Counted from the stretch's first letter, positions 16,789 to 27,314 are shown. The stretch is DNA of 64,000 bases from Dyella_A sp050749815 (GCF_050749815.1 NZ_CP192735.1:2046001-2110000); one strand, 5' to 3'. The notes: generated by a model from the letters alone, not told the origin. Numbers and translations are program-made.

Positions 16789-18035
16789 CGATCGTGTCCC
16801 AGTCGAATCCCTGCGAACTGCCAGCGGGCGTGAGGTGGAAAGAAGTTGCGGTAGCTTGCCCGCACGTGGTCGCACGGCGTGACACAGCTGCCGCCGCGCA
16901 GCACCCACTGCCCGTTCATGAACTTGCCGTTGTATTCGCCCAGCGAGCCGGGCAGCGTCTGAAAACCGGGGTAGCTGACGTAGGGTGAGCCGGTCCACTC
17001 CCACACGTCGCCGAACATCTGCACCAGCCCCTCGTCGCCCGGTGCCGGCTGCGGATGCAGGTGGCCGCTGTCCTGCAAGTTTCCCCGCACCGGCAATGCG
17101 GCGGCGGCCGATTCCCACTCCGCCTCGGTCGGCAGGCGCGCGCCGGCCCAGCGCGCGAAGGCATCGGCTTCGAAATAGCTCAGGTGGCATACCGGCGCGG
17201 CCGGGTCGAGCGCCGTCACGCCATGCAGGGTGAATTCGCTGGCCAGATCCGGCTGCCAATAGATCGGCTTTTCCCAGCTTTCGGCCTGCACCGTGGCCCA
17301 GCCGTCGGAGAGCCAGAGGCCCGGTTCGCGATAGCCGCCGTCGTGCACGAAGGCAAGGTATTCGGCGTTGGTCACCAGCCGATGGGCCAGTGCGTGCGGC
17401 TGCAGCAGGGCGCGGTGGCGCGGCGTCTCGTTGTCGAAAGTGAACCCGCCACCAGCATGGCCGATCTCGACGATGCCCTCGCGCCCCGCTACCCAGCGCA
17501 TCGGCGCCGCAGGCGCGCCTGCCGGCCCGCGCGACGGCTCGCTGTACGCGGGCAGCAGCGGGTTGCACCACAGCGCGTGCTTGATATCGGTGAGCAGCAG
17601 CTCCTGATGCTGTTGTTCGTGGTTCAAGCCCAGCTCCACCAGCGTGGCGAGTTCCGGATCGTCGCCGGTCGAGAGCTGTTCGCTCACCGCCTCGTCGACG
17701 TAACGTCGGTAATCGAGCACCTCGGCCAGCGAGGGGCGCGACAGCAGGCCGCGACGTGGCCGGGCATGCATGGGCCCAACCGACTGGTAGTAGGAATTGA
17801 ACAGCACCATCCACTCGGGCCGTCGCGGGGCGTGGCCGGGACGACGCGACAGCACGAACTGTTCGAAGAACCAGGTGGTGTGGGCGAGGTGCCACTTGCC
17901 CGGGCTGGCATCGGGCATCGACTGCACCATCAGGTCTTCCGCGCTCAGCGGGGCGCTGAGCGATACCGTGCGCTGTCGGATGGCCTGGAAGCGTGGCAGG
18001 AGATCGGCCGCGATGGCCATGGGAGCTACCGTCAC
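16785..18035 (-). CDS. egtB: hercynine oxygenase / sulfoxide synthase EgtB
   Basis: A 416-residue protein. EgtB is the non-haem iron enzyme that joins hercynine to a thiol (cysteine or gamma-glutamylcysteine) with O2. The N-terminal DinB-like domain carries the iron-ligand histidines: WHLAHTTWFFE near residue 50 and NHEQQHQELLL near 140, an HxxxH pair. The C-terminal half is the formylglycine-generating-enzyme fold: RLPTEAEWESAAAA, FGDVWEWTGSPY, LRGGSCVTP and ASYRNFFPP. The start is a GTG at 18035 after GGGGGC; an ATG at 18020 is the alternative. Which thiol donor is used cannot be read reliably. It is first of the egtB-egtD pair and divergent from the next gene. Confidence 0.94.
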   Translation of the reverse strand: MTVAPMAIAADLLPRFQAIRQRTVSLSAPLSAEDLMVQSMPDASPGKWHLAHTTWFFEQFVLSRRPGHAPRRPEWMVLFNSYYQSVGPMHARPRRGLLSRPSLAEVLDYRRYVDEAVSEQLSTGDDPELATLVELGLNHEQQHQELLLTDIKHALWCNPLLPAYSEPSRGPAGAPAAPMRWVAGREGIVEIGHAGGGFTFDNETPRHRALLQPHALAHRLVTNAEYLAFVHDGGYREPGLWLSDGWATVQAESWEKPIYWQPDLASEFTLHGVTALDPAAPVCHLSYFEADAFARWAGARLPTEAEWESAAAALPVRGNLQDSGHLHPQPAPGDEGLVQMFGDVWEWTGSPYVSYPGFQTLPGSLGEYNGKFMNGQWVLRGGSCVTPCDHVRASYRNFFPPHARWQFAGIRLGHDR

Positions 18036-18248
18036 GCGGCGCCCCCGGACAATGACGACAGCAGATCCATCATGGGGCGGCGAGAGCGCGCGAGCATGCG
18101 AAGGGCTGGTAACGGGAACAACGTCCGATGTTGCCGCAGCATTCGTTCAGATCCTGTGATACGCCGATGGCAGATAGTGATTCCAGGCCAGCTGTGCAAG
18201 GTCCCGGCCGCGCTCGCCGGATCCAACAACCCGATGACGAGGTGAACC

Positions 18249-18689
18249 ATGAAAGTGCCCGTTTCCGCCCTGTTGCTGTCCCTGTTGGTGACCGCCGCGG
18301 CCAGCGCCGCCACCGCCCCGCAGGCACGCACGCCGATCAAGCCGATCGGCGACTGCATTCGCATTGATCAGATCAACGAGTGGCACATCGTCGACAACCG
18401 CACCGCCGCTGTCCGCACCGGGCCGAAGCGTTATCGCGTCGACCTGCAGAGCGACTGCCCGCGGCTGGGCCTGGGGCCGGCAGGCCTGATCTTCCGGCCC
18501 AACCCGTCCAACCAGGCCCTGGGCAACAGCCGCATCTGCGGCGAAGTCGGCGAGACGGTGCGCTCGCACGAGCAGCCGCCGTGCGCGATCCAGTCGGTGC
18601 AGATCATCGACAAGGCCGAGTTCGATCGCCTGTCGGCCAAGGCACGGCGCAGCGGCAGCGCGGCCGACCAGCCCACGCGTAAGCCCTGA
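18249..18689 (+). CDS. secreted DUF6491-like protein
   Basis: A 146-residue protein with a clear Sec signal peptide (MKVPVSALLLSLLVTAAASA, cleavage about residue 20). The mature part has RIDQINEWHIVDNRTAAVRT, where two short strands lead to a WxxxDN pattern, then four cysteines (GDCI, SDCP, RICG, PPCA) that could pair. This is the pattern I associate with DUF6491 proteins of Xanthomonadales; the match is from memory. Function is unknown; probably periplasmic. The C-terminal 20 residues are basic and low in complexity. The ATG follows GAGGTGAACC. A bidirectional terminator separates it from the convergent gene. Confidence 0.75.
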   Translation: MKVPVSALLLSLLVTAAASAATAPQARTPIKPIGDCIRIDQINEWHIVDNRTAAVRTGPKRYRVDLQSDCPRLGLGPAGLIFRPNPSNQALGNSRICGEVGETVRSHEQPPCAIQSVQIIDKAEFDRLSAKARRSGSAADQPTRKP

Positions 18690-18714
18690 GCTTTCGGCGG
18701 CGTCTGCGCGCAAA

Positions 18715-18744
18715 GAAAAAGCCCGGCCTGTGCCGGGCTTTTTC
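18715..18744. terminator. bidirectional intrinsic terminator
   Basis: A perfect 13-bp stem (GAAAAAGCCCGGC at 18715-18727, complement 18732-18744) with a 4-nt loop CTGT. The A-rich 5' arm and T-rich 3' arm let it terminate both convergent genes. Confidence 0.92.
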
Positions 18745-18764
18745 TCTGGAATCGTTCGCCGCGA

Positions 18765-19187
18765 TCAGTCGCCGTAGTAGCCGTCGTCGCGCACGTAGCG
18801 GGTGGGGTAGCCGTCGTCGTAGACCACGGTGCGCGTTTCCACCACGCGGCGCTCCACAACAGGACGATCTTCGTAGATCACCGTGCGCGGGCGGGCGTAG
18901 ACCACCGGGCGGTCATAGTAGACCGGGCGCGGATTGACCGCCGCATCCACCAGGCCCACCACCGCGCCGGCGACGAGCGCACCGGCGATCCAGCGGCCGC
19001 CGCTCCAGTGGCCGCCATGGTGATAGCCGCCATGGTAGCCACCGTGATACCCGCCGTAGTAGCCGCCACCGTGGTAACCGCGGTAGCCACCGTGATGACC
19101 CCAGCCACCGGCCGTCGCGCTCAGCGGCAGCGAGAGCGCCGAAGCCGTCATCAGGGCGAGTGCTGCGATCTTGCTTTTGCTGTTCAT
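18765..19187 (-). CDS. secreted Gly/His/Tyr-rich protein
   Basis: A 140-residue protein. The signal peptide (KIAALALMTASALSLPLSATA) is followed by a low-complexity domain of HGGYxGGY-type repeats at about residues 27-63, a short hydrophobic segment (WIAGALVAGAVVGLVDAAV), and a C-terminal half rich in Tyr, Arg and Val with repeated DRPVV motifs. Similar proteins occur widely in Xanthomonadales as glycine-zipper or heavy-metal-stress-like hypothetical proteins. The many histidines suggest metal binding, but that is a guess. The start at 19187 is preferred over a GTG at 19199. It has a convergent terminator shared with the DUF6491-like gene. Confidence 0.72.
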   Translation of the reverse strand: MNSKSKIAALALMTASALSLPLSATAGGWGHHGGYRGYHGGGYYGGYHGGYHGGYHHGGHWSGGRWIAGALVAGAVVGLVDAAVNPRPVYYDRPVVYARPRTVIYEDRPVVERRVVETRTVVYDDGYPTRYVRDDGYYGD

Positions 19188-19258
19188 GCGGGTCACCACC
19201 TGTGTGCGTCTATGCGTAGTGAATGCTCGGCTTCACCGACTTAATGCGCACTGAAACC

Positions 19259-21448
19259 TCACCGACGCTTGATCCGGGCGGTATCCCACGGGTTCACGTC
19301 GCTCGCCACCGCGTGCGGACGCAGCAGCCAGCAGCCGTGGATGTCGGCGCGGCGGGCGAAATCGAACGGGATGCTGGGGGCGGTCCAGTCCTCGATGGTG
19401 AAGCGTTCCTCCAGCGCCGCGCGATCCAGTGCGAAGCGGCGGAAGTTGTTGGAGAACACGATCACGCCGTCGTTCGCCAGCCGGTCGCCGCAGGCCATGA
19501 GCAGGGCGACGTGATCGCGCTGCACGTCGAAATCCTCGGCGCGCTTGGAGTTGGAGAAGGTCGGCGGATCGACGTAGATCACCCCGTAGCGATCGCGCTC
19601 GCCGCGCAGGAATTCCATCGCGTCGGCCTGGATCAGCTTGTGCGCGCTGCCGGTGAAGCCATTCAGTGCGAGGTTGCGCGAGGCCCAGTCCAGGTACGTT
19701 GCCGAAAGATCCACGCTGGTGGTGTCGCGCGCGCCGCCGGCCGCCGCGTAGACGCTGGCGGTGGCGGTGTAGGCGAACAGGTTGAGGAAGCGCCGGCCCT
19801 TGGCCAGCTCTCGCAGGCGCGCGCGCACCAGCCGGTGGTCTAGAAACAAGCCGGTGTCGAGGTAGTCGGTGAGGTTGACCAGGAACTTCAGGCCACCCTC
19901 TTCCACCTCGACGAATTCACCGCGCTGGTCGAACTGGCCGTACTTCGACCCGCCCTTGCCGCGCTCGCGGGTCTTCAGTGCGATGCGCTCGCGCGGCAGG
20001 CCGAACACCTCGCCCGCCACGCGGGTGATCTCGCGCATGCGCGTGCGCGCCGTTTCCACCGGGATCTCCACCGGCGCGCGATATTCCTGGATGTGCAGCC
20101 AGGTGTCGTCCGCCGCGTTGGCGTAGACGTCGATGGCGGCGGCGTACTCGGGCAGGTCCTGGTCGTAGGCGCGCCAGCAGTGGATGCCCTCGCGCTGCAG
20201 CCGTTTGCGCAGGTGCTTGAGGTTCTTTTCCAGCCGGTTCTTCAGCATCTGCGCGCCGGGCGACAGCGGCTTGGACTCGTGCGGCATCGCCTCGCGGGCG
20301 TGCAGCTCGAAGATCAGCAGCACGGTTTCCAGCGCGCCGTTGTAGAGCGTGTATTTCTTTTCCGCGCGCAGCGGCATCGCCCGGCCCAGCTCCACGTCGC
20401 CGGCCAGCACGGCGGCGCGCCAGCCGGTGAAGCGGGCGCGCAGCGTTTCGCCCAGCGCGCGATACAGCGGCGGCATTTGCTCGCGCTCGCCCAGGCGCTC
20501 GCCGTAGGGCGGATTGGTGATCACCAGGCCGCCCGGCACGCCCGGCGGCGGCGCCACGTGCAGGGCGTCGTGGCGATCGAGCGTGAAGAAGCCGGCGACG
20601 CCCGCTTCCTGTGCGTTGCGCTTGGCGGTCTGCACCATGCGCGGGTCCGAGTCGGAGCCGAAGAAGCACGAGCGCAGCGCGCGCAGGCCGGCCTCGGCGC
20701 GCTGCGTGGCCTCCTCGTGCAAACGCTTCCACAGCGCGATGTCGTGCTGCGCCCAGCCGAGAAAGCCGAAGTATTCGCGGTGCAGCCCCGGCGCCACGTC
20801 GGCGGCCATCCAGGCCCCCTCGATGAGCAGCGTGCCGGAGCCACACATCGGGTCGAGCAATGCGCCGCCCTCGGCGTAGATCTGCGGCCAGCCGGCGCGC
20901 AGCAGCATCGCGGCGGCGAGGTTTTCCTTCAGCGGTGCCTCGCCCTGCAGCTCGCGCCAGCCGCGGCGGTGCAGCGGGCTGCCGGAGAGATCCAGCGACA
21001 GCGTGGCGCGATCGCGACGCAGGCGCACGTTGATGCGCACGTCCGGCTCGTCGGTATCCACGCTGGGACGCTCGCCGTCGCGCTGGCGGAACTGGTCGAC
21101 CACCGCATCCTTCACCCGCTGCGCCAGGTACTGGCTGTGGGTGAGCTTGCTCAGCGTGGTGTGCGCGTCGACCGCCAGCGTGGCGTGACTGGCGAGATGG
21201 GTCGACCAGTCTATCGATTGAACGCCGGCATACAGCGCCTCGTCGGTCGCCGCGTCGAACTCGCCCAGCGGCAGCAGCACGCGGCTGGCCAGGCGCGACC
21301 ACAGGCAGGCGCGGTAGGCGGTTTCCAGCGTGGCGGAAAAGTGCACACCGGCGACCGTCTCGCGCGTGTCCTGCGCACCGAGCGAGGCCAGTTCGTCCTT
21401 GAGCAGGTATTCCAGGCCCTTCGGGCAGCTGGCGAAGAAAGCCGTCAT
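19259..21448 (-). CDS. rlmL: bifunctional 23S rRNA methyltransferase RlmKL
   Basis: A 729-residue fused methyltransferase. The N-terminal half holds a THUMP domain and an N2-guanine methyltransferase for G2445 (RlmL): LDPMCGSGTLLIEGA, then NPPYGERLG. The C-terminal half is the m7G2069 enzyme (RlmK), with LNLFAYTATASVYAAAGGA and YVDPPTFSNSKR. Both active-site blocks look intact and the length fits E. coli RlmKL (702). The ATG at 21448 overlaps the TGA of the upstream hydrolase gene by 4 nt, so the two are translated together. It probably acts in the cytosol on assembling 50S particles, with RlmJ also encoded in this window. Confidence 0.96.
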   Translation of the reverse strand: MTAFFASCPKGLEYLLKDELASLGAQDTRETVAGVHFSATLETAYRACLWSRLASRVLLPLGEFDAATDEALYAGVQSIDWSTHLASHATLAVDAHTTLSKLTHSQYLAQRVKDAVVDQFRQRDGERPSVDTDEPDVRINVRLRRDRATLSLDLSGSPLHRRGWRELQGEAPLKENLAAAMLLRAGWPQIYAEGGALLDPMCGSGTLLIEGAWMAADVAPGLHREYFGFLGWAQHDIALWKRLHEEATQRAEAGLRALRSCFFGSDSDPRMVQTAKRNAQEAGVAGFFTLDRHDALHVAPPPGVPGGLVITNPPYGERLGEREQMPPLYRALGETLRARFTGWRAAVLAGDVELGRAMPLRAEKKYTLYNGALETVLLIFELHAREAMPHESKPLSPGAQMLKNRLEKNLKHLRKRLQREGIHCWRAYDQDLPEYAAAIDVYANAADDTWLHIQEYRAPVEIPVETARTRMREITRVAGEVFGLPRERIALKTRERGKGGSKYGQFDQRGEFVEVEEGGLKFLVNLTDYLDTGLFLDHRLVRARLRELAKGRRFLNLFAYTATASVYAAAGGARDTTSVDLSATYLDWASRNLALNGFTGSAHKLIQADAMEFLRGERDRYGVIYVDPPTFSNSKRAEDFDVQRDHVALLMACGDRLANDGVIVFSNNFRRFALDRAALEERFTIEDWTAPSIPFDFARRADIHGCWLLRPHAVASDVNPWDTARIKRR

Positions 21449-21972
21449 GCGCGCGCCGCCAGTTGATCGAGGAACAGTCGGAACTGCCCTGCGATGGCGT
21501 CGACGCTGGCGCCGAGGCGATGGTCGTCGTCGAGGATCAGCAGCGGCAGCTGGCGTCGCGCGGCAAAGGTGTACATGTCATCCAGCGGGCACAGCTCGTC
21601 GCGCCAGCCGTGGATCAGCACGGTGGGCACGTCGGGGGTGACGTCGAAATCCACCTCGCAGCCGGGGATGCTCTCCGGCGTGGCCAGCAGGAACAGGCCG
21701 GCGACCGGATGCTCCAGCGAGGCCAGCCCGGAGACGAACGCGCCCATGCTGGAACCCACCAGCACCGGCGGCGCGGGTTGCGCCTCGATTGCGGCGCGCA
21801 GGCGGGCCAGCCGCGCCGGCACGGAACCGGCGTAGCCCAGCGCGTCGTCTTCGCGGTAATCGGGGCGCAGCGTGGTCCAGCCCAGCGATTCGGCGAGCGC
21901 GGCCAGCGCGCTGACCTTGGTGGCGTCGGGGCCGGAATCGGAACCGTGCGAGAGGATGATCGGGCTGCGCAT
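21445..21972 (-). CDS. small alpha/beta hydrolase (esterase-like)
   Basis: A 175-residue alpha/beta hydrolase of the short family related to YcaC-neighbour or RBBP9-type esterases. It starts MRSPIILSHGSDSGPDATKV, has the nucleophile elbow LVGSSMGAFVSGL, then IHGWRDELCPLDDM (the acid position) and ILDDDHRLGA, where the catalytic His is likely. The family has no cap domain, which matches the shortness. The start has AGGAG 8 nt upstream. It is the first gene of the pair with rlmL, with an ATGA overlap. The substrate is unknown. Confidence 0.85.
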   Translation of the reverse strand: MRSPIILSHGSDSGPDATKVSALAALAESLGWTTLRPDYREDDALGYAGSVPARLARLRAAIEAQPAPPVLVGSSMGAFVSGLASLEHPVAGLFLLATPESIPGCEVDFDVTPDVPTVLIHGWRDELCPLDDMYTFAARRQLPLLILDDDHRLGASVDAIAGQFRLFLDQLAARA

Positions 21973-22032
21973 GGCGGCTCCTGGGCGGGGCGGGCCGTCC
22001 ATGATACCCGGCGCCGTGCGAGACTTTCGCCC

Positions 22033-22590
22033 ATGCCGCCACTCATCCACGACCACCCCCTGCCCTACGTCGACCGCCTCGCCGCACGCCCCGCCGACGC
22101 GGTGACCCTGGTGGTGATCCACTGCACCGAGCTGCCGGACCTCGCCACCGCGCGCGAATACGGCGAACACGTGCAGCACGAGAGCGGCACCGGCAACAGC
22201 GGGCACTACTACATCGACCGCGACGGCCGCATCGAGCGCTACGTGCCCGGCACGCGGGTGGCGCACCACGTGCGGGGCTGCAACCCGCATTCCATCGGCA
22301 TCGAGCTGGTGAATCTGGGCCGCTACCCGCACTGGTGGGATGCGCGCCACCAGACGATGACCGAGCCGTACCCGGACGCGCAGATCGCCGCGCTGGTGGA
22401 GCTGCTGGCCCTGCTGCGGGATGAATTTCCGGCGCTGCGGGAGATCGCCGGGCACGAGGACCTGGACACGGCGCGGATGCCGGCCAGCAACGATCCGTCG
22501 GCGGAGGTGGCACGCAAGCTGGATCCGGGACCGCTGTTTCCATGGGAAGCGGTGCTGGCCAGGTGCGGGTTGCGGCGAATTCGCGCCTGA
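22033..22590 (+). CDS. N-acetylmuramoyl-L-alanine amidase (Amidase_2 / AmpD-like)
   Basis: A 185-residue protein with the zinc amidase fold. LVVIHCTELPD gives the first zinc His (His30), HYYIDRDGRIERYVPGTRVAHH the substrate loop, and SIGIELVNLGR the conserved strand. EIAGHEDLDTARM supplies the last His, with a nearby NDPS in place of the usual DPG. It has no signal peptide, so it is likely cytosolic, acting like AmpD in muropeptide recycling. The Zn/Asp end is not textbook, so activity should be treated as likely. It is divergent from the hydrolase-rlmL operon; the gap to that gene is about 60 nt. Confidence 0.86.
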   Translation: MPPLIHDHPLPYVDRLAARPADAVTLVVIHCTELPDLATAREYGEHVQHESGTGNSGHYYIDRDGRIERYVPGTRVAHHVRGCNPHSIGIELVNLGRYPHWWDARHQTMTEPYPDAQIAALVELLALLRDEFPALREIAGHEDLDTARMPASNDPSAEVARKLDPGPLFPWEAVLARCGLRRIRA

Positions 22591-22643
22591 CGAGTCGCTG
22601 CCGGCGTCGGGCACTCGCCAAAATGTCCATCACCCGGCCCCGC

Positions 22644-22649
22644 TATAAT
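22644..22649 (+). promoter_or_regulatory. -10 box (TATAAT) for tesB
   Basis: A perfect TATAAT lies 32 nt upstream of the tesB ATG in a 91-nt gap. A matching -35 is not obvious at 16-18 nt. Confidence 0.6.
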
Positions 22650-22681
22650 CGTCGGCTCACTTCATCACCTATCGAGCAGCC

Positions 22682-23548
22682 ATGCGCGAGGAACACGTCC
22701 AGGAACTGGTCGACCTGCTGGACCTGGAGCGGCTGGAAGACAACCTGTTCCGCGGCCAGAGCCGCGACATCGGCACGCGTTTCGTGTTCGGCGGCCAGGT
22801 GCTCGGCCAGGCGCTGTCCGCCGCGCAGCGCACGGTGGACCCGCGCCGCGAGGCGCACTCGCTGCACGCGTATTTCCTGCGCGCCGGCGACATCGACGCG
22901 CCGATCGTCTACAGCGTGGAGCGCACCCGCGACGGCGGCACCTTCTCCTCGCGCCGGGTGGTGGCGATCCAGCACGGCCAGCCGATCCTCAACGGCTCGA
23001 TCTCCTTCCAGGAGCCGGAAAAGGGCTTCGAGCACCAGACCTCAATGCCCGAAGTGCCGGCACCGGACGACGTGGAGCCGATGCGTCACCTGTCGCCCGA
23101 GGAGCTCGCCCGCCTGCCGGTGAAGCTGCAGCGCTGGCTGGGTATCGACGGCCCGTTCGAGTTCCGCCAGGTGTGGCCGCGCGACGATCTGCATCCGGTC
23201 AAGCGGCCGCCGATCCAGCACATCTGGTTCCGCCTCACCGCGCCGATCGACGACTCGGCGATCCTGCACCGCGCGCTCCTGGCCTACGCCTCGGATTTCC
23301 ACCTGATCGGCACCGCCACGCTGCCGCACGGCATCTCGTACATGACCCACAACGTGCAGATGGCCAGCCTGGACCACGCGCTGTGGTTCCACCGCCCGTT
23401 CCGCGTGGACGAGTGGCTGCTGTATTCGTTCGACAGCCCCACCGCGCAAGGCTCGCGCGGCCTGGCGCGCGGGCAGATCTTCAGCCGCGACGGCCGCCTC
23501 GTTGCCTCCACCGCGCAGGAAGGCCTGATCCGCCTGCGCGACAGCTGA
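22682..23548 (+). CDS. tesB: acyl-CoA thioesterase II TesB
   Basis: A 288-residue double hot-dog thioesterase that hydrolyses medium- and long-chain acyl-CoA to free fatty acid and CoA. The signature RFVFGGQVLGQAL is at about residues 35-48, followed by HSLHAYFLRAGD and, in the second hot-dog, TLPHGISYMTHNVQMASLDHALWFHRPF, whose Asp is the catalytic residue, and then PTAQGSRGLARGQIFSRDG. The size equals E. coli TesB. Its promoter is the TATAAT at 22644. It begins a run of five same-strand genes, but the following DUF2007 gene is only 19 nt away, so they may be cotranscribed. Confidence 0.95.
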   Translation: MREEHVQELVDLLDLERLEDNLFRGQSRDIGTRFVFGGQVLGQALSAAQRTVDPRREAHSLHAYFLRAGDIDAPIVYSVERTRDGGTFSSRRVVAIQHGQPILNGSISFQEPEKGFEHQTSMPEVPAPDDVEPMRHLSPEELARLPVKLQRWLGIDGPFEFRQVWPRDDLHPVKRPPIQHIWFRLTAPIDDSAILHRALLAYASDFHLIGTATLPHGISYMTHNVQMASLDHALWFHRPFRVDEWLLYSFDSPTAQGSRGLARGQIFSRDGRLVASTAQEGLIRLRDS

Positions 23549-23567
23549 TCACCGACGGACCCGCACC

Positions 23568-23960
23568 ATGCGCCAGCTCTACACCTCGCCGCACCAGCCC
23601 AACATCGACCGCCTGGTCGCCCTGCTCGGCGAGCACGGCATCGAGTGCCAGGTGCAGAACGTCTCGCGCTGGAACCGACGCGCGCACCAGCGCTTCAGCT
23701 ACATTCAGCAGCGCGAAAGCCGCGAGCAGTGGCCGCAGGTATGGGTCACCCACGCCGACGACTACACCCGCGCCCGCGAGCTGCTGAAGGAGATCGGCAT
23801 CGATCCGGTGATCCGTCATGGCGATGCGCTGGCCGCAGCACGCAACCCGTCGCCCATCAACCAGCGCCAGCACACCGTCACGCGCGTGCGTCGCATCGTG
23901 CTGCTCTCGGTGGGCGGTGCGGTGGTGCTGCTGATGCTGCGCTACATGGGCCTGATCTAG
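23568..23960 (+). CDS. DUF2007-like putative signal-transducing membrane protein
   Basis: A 130-residue protein. The first about 85 residues match the small alpha/beta DUF2007 fold (LYTSPHQPNIDRLVALLGEHGIECQVQN; PQVWVTHADDYTRARELLKE). The C-terminus has a basic stretch and a single helix, IVLLSVGGAVVLLMLRYMGL, for membrane anchoring. The domain's function is unknown. It follows tesB by 19 nt and precedes bphO by 25 nt, so it may be in the light-sensing operon, though a link is only suggested by position. Confidence 0.75.
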   Translation: MRQLYTSPHQPNIDRLVALLGEHGIECQVQNVSRWNRRAHQRFSYIQQRESREQWPQVWVTHADDYTRARELLKEIGIDPVIRHGDALAAARNPSPINQRQHTVTRVRRIVLLSVGGAVVLLMLRYMGLI

Positions 23961-23985
23961 GCGTTTGGCGCCCGTCATCCGCTGC

Positions 23986-24581
23986 ATGCCGCCCGGCCCT
24001 CCACCCGCTCATCGCCAACTGCGCGACGCCACCCGCCACGAGCATGCTGCCGCCGAACGCACGGCGGTGATGCAGGCGCTGCTGAATGGCCAGCTGGACC
24101 CCGCCGCCTACGGGCGACTGCTGGTGGGCCAGTACGCCCTGCACCGCGCGTGGGAAACCGAGCGCGCCGCGTGGCTGCACGGCGAACTGGCCGATGCGGG
24201 CTGGTATTACGCCAGCCGAAGCGAGGCGCTGGCGCGCGACCTCGCTGACTGGGGGCTGTCTCGCGAAGATGAACCGCTCCCGCTCGCTTGCGCCTCTCAT
24301 TCACAGGTCGTTGGCGGCTCCTCCGCATCATGGGGCGAGCTCTATGTGATCGAGGGCTCGGCGCTCGGCGGCCAGATCCTGCTCCGCCTGTTGGAGAAGC
24401 GCCTCCCCGGACACGCCCATCACTTCTTCCGCCTTGGCCAGGAGGCCGGCCGCGGAACCTGGAGGACGTTTCAGTCGATGCTAGACCACCAACTCTCCCA
24501 GCTCGACCAGCAGCAGACGGCCATCGCCGCTGCCCGCGCCATGTTCGGACGTGCCCAGCGCATGCTGGAGGCGGTGCGTGC

Positions 24582-24585
<4 letters not shown>
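23986..24585 (+). CDS. bphO: biliverdin-producing heme oxygenase BphO
   Basis: A 199-residue heme oxygenase that opens heme to biliverdin, the chromophore for the phytochrome next door. LRDATRHEHAAAE contains His20, the expected proximal heme ligand, and SWGELYVIEGSALGGQILLR is the distal Gly helix that bends over the heme. Length is right for bacterial heme oxygenases. The ATG at 23986 is chosen; a TTG at 23965 is in frame but less likely. Its TGA overlaps the ATG of bphP by 4 nt, a tight coupling of chromophore maker and photoreceptor, as known for Pseudomonas and Xanthomonas. Confidence 0.93.
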
Positions 24586-26489
<1,904 letters not shown>

Positions 26490-26510
26490 TCCGCAGCGCC
26501 CGCGCAGGCA

Positions 26511-26516
26511 TAGAAT
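26511..26516 (+). promoter_or_regulatory. candidate -10 box (TAGAAT), possibly leaderless bpt
   Basis: TAGAAT ends 6 nt before the bpt ATG, so transcription would start at about the A of the ATG. No Shine-Dalgarno is visible in between. Confidence 0.45.
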
Positions 26517-26522
26517 CGGGGC

Positions 26523-27233
26523 ATGCGCTCCGAACGCGTCCGCCTGTTCCAGACCCTGCCCCACGCCTGCGGCTATTTCGCCGAGCGCACGGCGCAGAAC
26601 CTGGTGATCGACCCGGCGGCCCCGCAGCTGGACCAGCTGTACGGGCCGGCGCTGGAGCGCGGCTTTCGCCGTGCCGGCGGGCATCTGTACTTTCCCAGCT
26701 GCCCGCAGTGCAAGGCCTGCACGCCGTGCCGCATCGACGTGGCCAACTTCGTGCCCAACCGCGCACAGAAGCGTTGCCTCAAGCGCAATGCCGACCTCAG
26801 CCTGGTCGAATGCATTCCCGGCTACAACGCCGAGCGGCACGCGCTGTACGAGCGCTACCTGCGCACGCGCCACGCCGGCGGCGGCATGGACGAAGCCGAA
26901 GCCAGCGACTTCCGCCGCTTCCTCACCGCGCCGTGGAGCCCCACGCTGTTCCTGGAGTTCCGAGAAGGCGCGCGTCTGCTCGGGGTGTCCGTCACCGACG
27001 TCTGCCTCACCGGCGTGTCGGCCGTCTACACCTTCTTCGACCCGGACGAGGCGGCGCGCAGCCTGGGCACCTGGGCGATCCTGCAGCAGGTGGAACTGGC
27101 CCGCCGCCGCGGCATTCCGTGGGTCTACCTGGGCTTCTGGATCGAGGGCCACCCGAAGATGGATTACAAGCGCCGCTTCCAGCCGCTGCAGGTACGCGGA
27201 CCGGAGGGCTGGATGGCCATGCCCACCGTGTAG
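26523..27233 (+). CDS. bpt: aspartate/glutamate leucyltransferase (Bpt)
   Basis: A 236-residue leucyl-tRNA--protein transferase of the arginyltransferase (ATE) family. Bpt places Leu from Leu-tRNA on proteins with N-terminal Asp or Glu, marking them for ClpAP. Diagnostic segments are CGYFAERTAQNLVIDP, FRRAGGHLYFPSCPQCKACTPCR (the CxxC-rich zinc-like site), and the C-terminal YLGFWIEGHPKMDYKRRFQP. Full length. The stop codon TAG is the first base of the REP element at 27231. There is no ribosome site; a -10 hexamer ends 6 nt before the ATG, which suggests a leaderless mRNA. It is followed by a convergent gene. Confidence 0.95.
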   Translation: MRSERVRLFQTLPHACGYFAERTAQNLVIDPAAPQLDQLYGPALERGFRRAGGHLYFPSCPQCKACTPCRIDVANFVPNRAQKRCLKRNADLSLVECIPGYNAERHALYERYLRTRHAGGGMDEAEASDFRRFLTAPWSPTLFLEFREGARLLGVSVTDVCLTGVSAVYTFFDPDEAARSLGTWAILQQVELARRRGIPWVYLGFWIEGHPKMDYKRRFQPLQVRGPEGWMAMPTV

Positions 27234-27314
27234 GAGCGCACCCTGTGCGCGAACGCTCTTGCCCCTGATCTACACAGCAAAGCCAAAGCGTTCGCGCACA
27301 AGGTGCGCTCCTAC
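27231..27314. repeat. REP-like inverted repeat, divergent type
   Basis: The arms TAGGAGCGCACCCTGTGCGC and the complementary GCGCACAAGGTGCGCTCCTA are separated by about 40 nt that includes GAACGC...GCGTTC pairing. The outer GTAGGAGC...GCTCCTAC is the same as the other REP copies, but the inner arm differs. It provides the bpt stop codon and reaches to 7 nt from the FMN-protein stop. Confidence 0.8.

Noticed and set aside
16789..17895. 370-residue N-terminal extension in frame with egtD
   Set aside because: The extension overlaps egtB and is Arg/Ala-rich noise; EgtD homology begins exactly at the ATG at 16788.
19001..19110. Repetitive GCC/CCATGGTAGCC-like tract as a CRISPR or satellite
   Set aside because: The periodicity is that of HGGY codons in the coding frame of the secreted Gly/His/Tyr-rich protein, with no spacer structure.
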